From an uncultured Porphyromonas sp. (lineage in GTDB: Bacteria > Bacteroidota > Bacteroidia > Bacteroidales > Porphyromonadaceae), in the NCBI GenBank assembly GCA_927910985.1, contig CAKMOP010000012.1, forward strand, positions 1 through 10,780: 10,780 bases of DNA, written 5' to 3'. The translations under genes and the position numbers were made by a program. This document shows positions 6,297 through 10,780 of this stretch, one piece after another. Every line of letters begins with the position of its first letter. Within the stretch, counting starts at the first letter, position 1. The notes below the pieces were generated by a model. That model was not told the origin of the DNA and did not search any database. It worked only from the letters and a program-made list of their open reading frames with translations.

Positions 6297-7198
6297 CTAA
6301 TCGAGACGGTAGCCGTAGGCGCGAAGGATCTTGTCGCGGTTGCGCCAGTCCTTCTCGACCTTAACAAAGAGCTCGAGGAAGATCTTCTTCTCGAAGAAAC
6401 GCTCCATATCACGGCGTGCCATCGTGCCGACCTTCTTCAGGGCGACACCACGATGACCGATGATGATGCCCTTCTGGCTGTCACGCTCGACGACGATGAG
6501 GGCTTGGATGTGGATGCGTTCCCCCTCTTCCTTGAAGGACTCGACGACGACTTCCACCGAGTAAGGGATTTCCTTCTGGTAGTAGAGGAGCACCTTCTCG
6601 CGGATAATCTCCGTGACGAAGAAGCGCGCTGGGCGGTCGGTCAGTGCGTCCTTCTCGAAGTAGGGAGGGGAGGGAGGAATGAGGCTCTCGATGCGCTTCT
6701 TCAGGGGCTGGACGTTGAAGTTGTTCAGCGCAGAGAGCGGAATGATTTCTGCTTCGGGGAGCTCCTTGTGCCACCGCTCGACGAGCTCAACGAGCTTGTC
6801 TTGGGTCGTCAGGTCTACCTTATTAATAAGTAGGAGCACAGGGCACTTGACCCCACGGACACGCTCGAGGAAGAACTCATTCTTGTCGGCCGTCTCTACC
6901 GTGTCGGTGACGTAGAGTAGGACGTCTGCATCCCCTAATGCCGACTCGGAGAACTCGAGCATGCTCTCCTGCAGCTTGTAGTTGGGGCGCAGTACCCCCG
7001 GGGTGTCGCTGTAGACGATCTGCAGCTCGGGGGTATTGACGATGCCATGATACGGTGGCGCGTCGTCTGAGCCTTAGAGGTGATGATGGATACACGCTCG
7101 CCGACCAAGAGGTTCATCAGCGTGGACTTCCCTACGTTGGGGTTGCCTACGATATTGACAAAGCCTGAGCGGTGCGTGACTTCTTGCTTATCTTCCAT
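6297..7198 (-). pseudogene. era: GTPase Era, interrupted by a one-base deletion
   Basis: Era binds the 3' end of 16S rRNA and helps 30S assembly. The first 51 codons, from ATG 7198 to ATG 7046-7048, give the N-terminus with GNPNVGKS (18-25) and [11 protein letters not shown]. Reading then leaves frame. In the next frame, from 7046, the protein continues [17 protein letters not shown] (the G3 motif DTPG), NKVD (G4), and a C-terminal KH domain with the GIIIGHRG loop, ending YGYRLD. The minus strand reads ATCATGGCATC where ATCATGGGCATC would keep the frame, so one G is missing at 7045-7046. Restoring it gives 300 residues, the normal Era length, with every motif in place. No slippery heptamer is seen at the site, so programmed frameshifting is unlikely. 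It is either a homopolymer sequencing error (GGG read as GG) or a real mutation. Neighbours fabH and der are intact. Confidence 0.93.
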
Positions 7199-7225
7199 TG
7201 TCCGAAGGGTGGAGGGGATAGGAAC

Positions 7226-7273
7226 AAAAGACCTTGCCCGTCCTCTCCGTGCAGGGGAGAGTGGCAGGCAAGG
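7226..7273 (-). terminator. Probable terminator between fabH and era
   Basis: Arms CCTTGCC (7232-7238) and GGCAAGG (7267-7273) enclose a second stem, CTCTCC paired with GGAGAG. Read on the minus strand the hairpin is followed by TCTTTTGTTCC, a modest U-tract. It begins 18 bp beyond the fabH stop and may end or attenuate transcription into era and der. Confidence 0.6.
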
Positions 7274-7290
7274 CCTTAGATAGAGGTATA

Positions 7291-8292
7291 TTAGTTCTTA
7301 GCGTCGTAAGCCCACTTGACGTAGACTGCGCCCCAAGTGAAGCCAGCACCGAAGGAGGTAAGGATGAGGTTGTCGCCCTTCTTGAGCTTCTTCTCAAACT
7401 CCCAGATGCAAAGTGGAATAGTCGCTGAGCTGGTGTTCCCGCGGTACTCGATGTTGATCAATACGCGGTCCAGAGGCACCTGCATCTCGCGTGCTACGGC
7501 ATCGATGATGCGGAGGTTCGCCTGATGAGGTACGACCCAAGCAACATCCTCATAGGAGAGCCCGTTGCGCTCCATCACGAGGCGGCAGCTGGAAGCCATA
7601 TTCTTTACGGCCTGCTTGAAGACAGCAGCACCCTCCTGATAGACGTAGTGCTCACGCGCATCTACCGTCTCATGCGATGCAGGACGAGCCGAGCCCCCAG
7701 CCTTCATGATGAGATTGTCGCGCCCGGTGCCATCGGTGCGGAAGTAAGCGTCCAGCACCCCTTCGTTCTCCTCAGTAGGCTCAAGAAGGACGCACGCAGC
7801 ACCATCTCCGAAGAGAGGACACGTAGCGCGGTCGGTGTAGTTCGTGGCGGCGGACATCTTCTCTGCTGCGACGACGAGGATACGCTTATAGCGACCCGAG
7901 CGAATGTAGTTAGCACCAGTCTCTAATGCGTAGATGAAGCCAGGGCAAGCAGAGCCCATATCGAAGGTGAGTGCGTTGACACAGCCCGTCTCAAAGGCTA
8001 CGATCGAAGCCGTCGTAGGGAAGTGGTAGTCGGCCGTGTTCGTGGACAAGATGATCCCATCGATAGAGGCGGGGTCAATGTTGTTACGAGAGAAGAGATC
8101 CTTGACGGCCTCGACGCCGAGGAAGGAAGCTCCCTTGGTGGGGTCCTTCAGGATGCGGCGCTCACGGATCCCGACGCGTGTCATGATCCATTCGTCATTG
8201 GTGTCGACCATCTTCTCCAGGTCGGCATTGGTCAGCTTATCTTCAGGGAGATACCCTCCGACAGCCGTGATGGCTGCGTTGATGATACTCAT
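7291..8292 (-). CDS. fabH: Beta-ketoacyl-ACP synthase III FabH
   Basis: A 333-residue enzyme that condenses acetyl-CoA with malonyl-ACP to start type II fatty-acid synthesis. The catalytic triad is visible: Cys116 in DMGSACPGF, His256 in VPHQANLRI, and Asn286 in [11 protein letters not shown]. The N-terminus has the usual [16 protein letters not shown], and the C-terminus has the glycine-rich [15 protein letters not shown]. Length is normal and ATG 8292 directly precedes the first strand ([14 protein letters not shown]). It follows rpmF by about 120 bp with a terminator between, so it probably has its own promoter. A weak box (TAATTTCG, 8345-8352 minus) is the only candidate seen. In many bacteria plsX sits between rpmF and fabH; here it does not. 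Confidence 0.97.
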   Translation of the reverse strand: MSIINAAITAVGGYLPEDKLTNADLEKMVDTNDEWIMTRVGIRERRILKDPTKGASFLGVEAVKDLFSRNNIDPASIDGIILSTNTADYHFPTTASIVAFETGCVNALTFDMGSACPGFIYALETGANYIRSGRYKRILVVAAEKMSAATNYTDRATCPLFGDGAACVLLEPTEENEGVLDAYFRTDGTGRDNLIMKAGGSARPASHETVDAREHYVYQEGAAVFKQAVKNMASSCRLVMERNGLSYEDVAWVVPHQANLRIIDAVAREMQVPLDRVLINIEYRGNTSSATIPLCIWEFEKKLKKGDNLILTSFGAGFTWGAVYVKWAYDAKN

Positions 8293-8353
8293 AAGTTAGT
8301 TGGATATACTAATGTAGATTAATTCATTCGCCTTAGCTTGCGCACGAAATTAC

Positions 8354-8388
8354 AAAAAAAGCCCCAAAGGTGTTCCCTTGGGGCTTTT
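8354..8388 (-). terminator. Intrinsic terminator after rpmF
   Basis: AAAAGCCCCAA (8357-8367) and TTGGGGCTTTT (8378-8388) form an 11-bp stem. On the minus strand the stem runs into seven consecutive T residues (8354-8360). It lies 24 bp past the rpmF stop and separates the DUF177-rpmF pair from fabH. Confidence 0.85.
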
Positions 8389-8412
8389 CGGTGTCGTGAC
8401 TAAGCGGGGCTA

Positions 8413-8589
8413 TTAAGCCTGCTCGATAGCCAGCTTACCGCGGTAGTAACCGCACTCACCACATACAGTGTGGTAGATGTGCCATGCACCGCAGTTAGCG
8501 CACTTAGCGAGCGTAGGCATAGCTGCCTTATCGTGGGTACGGCGCTTAGCTGTACGGGTCTTGGACTGTCTTCTTTTAGGATGTGCCAT
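8413..8589 (-). CDS. rpmF: 50S ribosomal protein L32
   Basis: A 58-residue basic protein starting MAHPKRRQSKTRTAKRRTHD, the signature start of L32, a protein of the large ribosomal subunit. Two CxxC pairs (Cys30/Cys33 and Cys43/Cys46) form the zinc-binding site, so this is the zinc-containing form. It ends GYYRGKLAIEQA. It lies 21 bp downstream of the DUF177 gene, the conserved yceD-rpmF pairing, and is followed by a strong terminator. Confidence 0.97.
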   Translation of the reverse strand: MAHPKRRQSKTRTAKRRTHDKAAMPTLAKCANCGAWHIYHTVCGECGYYRGKLAIEQA

Positions 8590-8610
8590 AAATCTTATTG
8601 TTTTGAATTA

Positions 8611-9156
8611 CTAATCTCGCTTGAGTGCTTTGAGTGCTGCCCAGCGCTCATCAATTCCCTCTTCATCAAGGGTGGGGGCTGGACCTTCGGCTTCGTCATG
8701 CACCTCGTCGGTAGCGACGCGGGCATAGGCCGACATCATTTCCTCATTGCATTCGCCCTCGAAGTGCATCCGCTGTAGGGGTAGACTCAGGATGATGTCC
8801 TCGTAGAGGAGCCATTCTAAGTCAAGCACTCCATCTTGCTCGGAGACGACGATGATCTCATCCTTCTCCTCCAGGGCTTCACTGCCGAACTTCACGATCA
8901 GCTCGCGCTCGGACTCTACATCTATATCTACAGGGTCAAGGCAACGGTCGCAGTCGACCACCACATAGCCCTCATAGTAGAGCTCCAAGCTGAAGACGTC
9001 CCCTGTGCGACGCAGTCGTAGGTCTACATCGACCTCACCGCCGTGTACGCTCCCGTCCGATAGACGCTCGAAGTACTTGTCTTCGAGGAGCCAAGTGTAC
9101 TCGTGATCACCCTCCGGGAGGCTCCGTAGATTGATCTTGTACTGGTCGGTATGCAT
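8611..9156 (-). CDS. DUF177 (YceD-family) protein
   Basis: A 181-residue acidic protein beginning MHTDQYKINLRSLPEGDHEY. The family hallmark is the CDRCL motif (Cys69 and Cys72) in a beta-rich middle. LPLQRMH (125-131) precedes a Glu-rich segment, and the C-terminus IDERWAALKALK is typical. DUF177/YceD proteins are encoded next to rpmF in most bacteria and have been linked to 23S rRNA accumulation or large-subunit assembly; the exact role is not settled. An open frame extends upstream to 9297, but that extension runs through the promoter and overlaps the preceding gene's end, so ATG 9156 is chosen. It is the first gene of the DUF177-rpmF operon. Confidence 0.9.
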   Translation of the reverse strand: MHTDQYKINLRSLPEGDHEYTWLLEDKYFERLSDGSVHGGEVDVDLRLRRTGDVFSLELYYEGYVVVDCDRCLDPVDIDVESERELIVKFGSEALEEKDEIIVVSEQDGVLDLEWLLYEDIILSLPLQRMHFEGECNEEMMSAYARVATDEVHDEAEGPAPTLDEEGIDERWAALKALKRD

Positions 9157-9189
9157 AGGGGCTCTTATACTTATGCGTAAAAATCTGCG

Positions 9190-9221
9190 CAAAGATACAC
9201 AAAAGCCCCCATTCATCCAAT
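9190..9221 (-). promoter_or_regulatory. Promoter of the DUF177-rpmF operon
   Basis: The minus strand has TATCTTTG (9190-9197), an exact TAnnTTTG -7 box, with TTGG (preceded by AT) at the -33 position 19 nt upstream. Transcription should start near 9183, leaving a leader of about 27 nt before ATG 9156. The sequence after the box (TATCTTTGCGCAGATTT) resembles that of the queE promoter. Confidence 0.72.
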
Positions 9222-9274
9222 TAGAAGAGACGATCCATCCGCCATCGTGGTGGGAGCCTTCTTGGAACTGTGGT

Positions 9275-10288
9275 CTATGGTAGGAGGCCAGCGGCACGCC
9301 CTGCGGTGATGGTCTCGCGGAGACCAGCTTCGAGGTCGGTGCTGGGGGTGAAGCCTAAGGCGAAGAGGGGAGAGGGGTCACAACGCCAGTTGCGCTGGGC
9401 TAAGATGGGATATTTATCCTGATTGAGCGGGGTCGTCTGCCCCGTGAGTCTGGCGCGGAGCGAGCCGACAAGGCAGGTCAAGTGTACCAGTAGAAGCGGG
9501 ATGCGCAGGTGCAAGACGTGCTTGCGCCCTAAGAGACGCTGAGCCAACTGGGCAAACTCCTTGTCGGTGTACGTATCTCCATCAGCTACGATGTACCGCT
9601 CTCCTCGGGCACGCTCTTCGTGGAGGACGAAGAGGGCGGCGCGTGCCACGTCTCCACCATAGACGAAGGTCAGATACTGCTTTCGAAGACCCGCCATAGC
9701 ATTGATACCTCGGGCGATGCTTTGTAGAGCGATGAGGTAATCCTTGTCGCCTGGGCCATAGACCCCAGTAGGTAGGAGGATGGTGAAGGGCAGACCTGAT
9801 TGCTCGGTATAGTGCTCGGCTAAGCACTTACTGCGCCCATATCGGGTATTAGGTTTCTGGGGTAACTCAGCGTGAAGGGGCTGACTGCTGGGAGCGGTAT
9901 CCCCGTAGCTACTGAGACTACTCATCAGGACGAAGCGGCGAGGTGGCTGAGGGAGGCGAGCCAGTGCGCTAAGGAGTCGGCGTGTGTGCTCGGCGTTGAC
10001 TTCTGCGAACTCCTCCACGTGCGCGGTCTTCGTGATGCCTGCATTGTGGATGACGTAGTCCCACAATGGGGCGTCTTCCCCTCGAGGCGGGACGGTACTC
10101 AGGGCGGAGAAGAGTTGCTCTTCATCGTAGTAATCGACCTCAAGTAGCTGGACGCCTTGAGCTGTCAAGCGGGTTTTATCGCTGTCCTTACGTACGGCAG
10201 CCCATACTTCGAAGCCTGCTTCAAGGGCTTGGCGAACAAGGTGGCTTCCGATGAAGCCCGAGGCTCCGGTGATGAGTAGACGCTCCAT
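9275..10288 (-). CDS. NAD(P)-dependent epimerase/reductase, extended SDR family
   Basis: A 337-residue Rossmann-fold protein. The nucleotide-binding motif TGASGFIG (7-14) sits at the N-terminus, HNAG (81-84) follows, and the active site is YGRSK (Tyr150, Lys154) with a serine in LMSSLSSYG (121-129). LLPTGVYGPGD (171-181) is the usual segment after the catalytic strand. These mark an extended SDR of the epimerase/dehydratase type. Residues about 262-290 (LRIPLLLVHLTCLVGSLRAR) are hydrophobic, recalling dihydroflavonol-reductase or 3-beta-HSD-like members that sit near membranes. The substrate cannot be read from sequence; a sugar nucleotide, sterol-like or lipid substrate is possible. It starts 27 bp after the MlaD-like gene and may share its transcript. 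That linkage gives a weak hint towards envelope or lipid metabolism. Confidence 0.88.
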   Translation of the reverse strand: MERLLITGASGFIGSHLVRQALEAGFEVWAAVRKDSDKTRLTAQGVQLLEVDYYDEEQLFSALSTVPPRGEDAPLWDYVIHNAGITKTAHVEEFAEVNAEHTRRLLSALARLPQPPRRFVLMSSLSSYGDTAPSSQPLHAELPQKPNTRYGRSKCLAEHYTEQSGLPFTILLPTGVYGPGDKDYLIALQSIARGINAMAGLRKQYLTFVYGGDVARAALFVLHEERARGERYIVADGDTYTDKEFAQLAQRLLGRKHVLHLRIPLLLVHLTCLVGSLRARLTGQTTPLNQDKYPILAQRNWRCDPSPLFALGFTPSTDLEAGLRETITAGRAAGLLP

Positions 10289-10315
10289 AGACTACGTGCC
10301 AATCGGGTGAGGAGG

Positions 10316-10780
10316 TTAGAAGACAGAGAAGTGCACGTAGCGCTTCGGGTTCTCCTGAAGGTCGTGCATCAGGCGGTCGGCTGTCCCCACGAGGCTATCC
10401 AAGCGATGATAGAGGGAGGGGTCGTTGAGCAGTAGGCCGGCGGTGTTGTCTCGCGAGCGGAGCTGCTGGCTGACCTGCTGGAGCTGTGCGGTCGTTTGCT
10501 GGAGGTTGAGGACGAGCGAGTCGAGGCGCATCGAGGCGATTTGCCCTGAGAAAGATGCGAGGTTTGAGCTCATCACCCCCACATTATTAAGGATAGGTGG
10601 GAGGGTGTGGCTGGCCTTGTTCAGCCCAGCCATCATTGCATTAAGTTGCTGTGACGAGGAATTGAGCCCATAGAGCGCACTGTCGATGCTCTTATCATTG
10701 AGCAGGACGTTGAGGCGCTCGAGGGTGCTGGCGATGGTGGGCATCATCCCTGCGATGGCGGGGAGGATCTTATCCGAGAC
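10316..10780 (-). CDS. MlaD/MCE-family lipid transport protein, C-terminal part
   Basis: The final 154 residues of a protein whose start lies beyond the window. The segment is a long helical stretch rich in Leu, Gln, Ser and Asn (LERLNVLLND, NLQQTTAQLQQVSQQL), followed by TAGLLLNDPSLYHRLDSLVG and the ending NPKRYVHFSVF. This low-complexity helix, the G-x-LLNDPSLY segment and the NPKRYVHFS end are characteristic of the C-terminal region of Bacteroidetes MlaD-like proteins. These carry an N-terminal membrane anchor and MCE domain and move phospholipids between the membranes with an MlaE permease and MlaF ATPase. The MCE domain itself is outside the window, so the call rests on the tail alone. 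It is expected to follow mlaE/mlaF genes further along the minus strand. Confidence 0.82.
   Translation of the reverse strand, partial: VSDKILPAIAGMMPTIASTLERLNVLLNDKSIDSALYGLNSSSQQLNAMMAGLNKASHTLPPILNNVGVMSSNLASFSGQIASMRLDSLVLNLQQTTAQLQQVSQQLRSRDNTAGLLLNDPSLYHRLDSLVGTADRLMHDLQENPKRYVHFSVF

Noticed and set aside
7041..7060. Programmed frameshifting in era
   Set aside because: No slippery heptamer such as AAAAAAG is present at the junction, and Era is not known to use recoding. A one-base deletion or sequencing error explains the sequence more simply.
8345..8352. fabH promoter box TAATTTCG (minus strand)
   Set aside because: It has one mismatch in the -7 consensus and no TTTG-like -33 element at the right distance, so it is too weak to list as a feature.
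9157..9297. N-terminal extension of the DUF177 protein to 9297
   Set aside because: It runs through the -7/-33 promoter elements and overlaps the end of the SDR gene. The family starts at about MHTDQYKINL.

Overview
The window looks like chromosomal DNA of a Porphyromonas-like member of the Bacteroidales. Three things point there: near-consensus Bacteroidetes promoter boxes (TAnnTTTG), a PorE-type lipoprotein of the type IX secretion system, and the gene order DUF177-rpmF-fabH-era-der. GC content looks moderately high for the phylum. I cannot name a species from sequence alone.

Layout. Positions 1-1943 (minus strand) hold queE followed 14 bp later by a 3'-truncated PorE-like gene, probably one transcript from a TAnnTTTG promoter at 1968-1975. 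Positions 1944-2650 are a roughly 700 bp region between divergent genes. It carries five diverged copies of a 22-bp tandem repeat (2205-2314), a perfect 11-bp-stem hairpin inside the array, and a plus-strand promoter candidate near 2438-2469. Positions 2651-4766 (plus strand) hold an unrecognised 52-residue protein and a 641-residue lipoprotein with a fimbrillin-like first half and a lamin-tail-like segment. Two strong hairpins (4786-4823 and 4888-4923) separate this pair from the convergent cluster.

Positions 4950-9156 (minus strand) form a housekeeping cluster read in the order DUF177, rpmF (L32), fabH, era, der. It covers ribosome parts and assembly plus the first step of fatty-acid synthesis, with terminators after rpmF, fabH and der. 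Positions 9275-10780 (minus strand) hold an extended-SDR NAD(P)-dependent epimerase/reductase and, upstream of it, the C-terminal part of an MlaD/MCE-family lipid-transport protein.

The most notable observation is that era is broken by a one-base deletion at about 7045-7046. Adding one G restores a normal 300-residue Era. Since Era is usually essential, this is either a sequencing/assembly error or a real and surprising lesion. The best candidates for undescribed biology are the 22-bp alternating-palindrome array and the small protein paired with the two-part surface lipoprotein. No transposon, CRISPR array or tRNA was seen.
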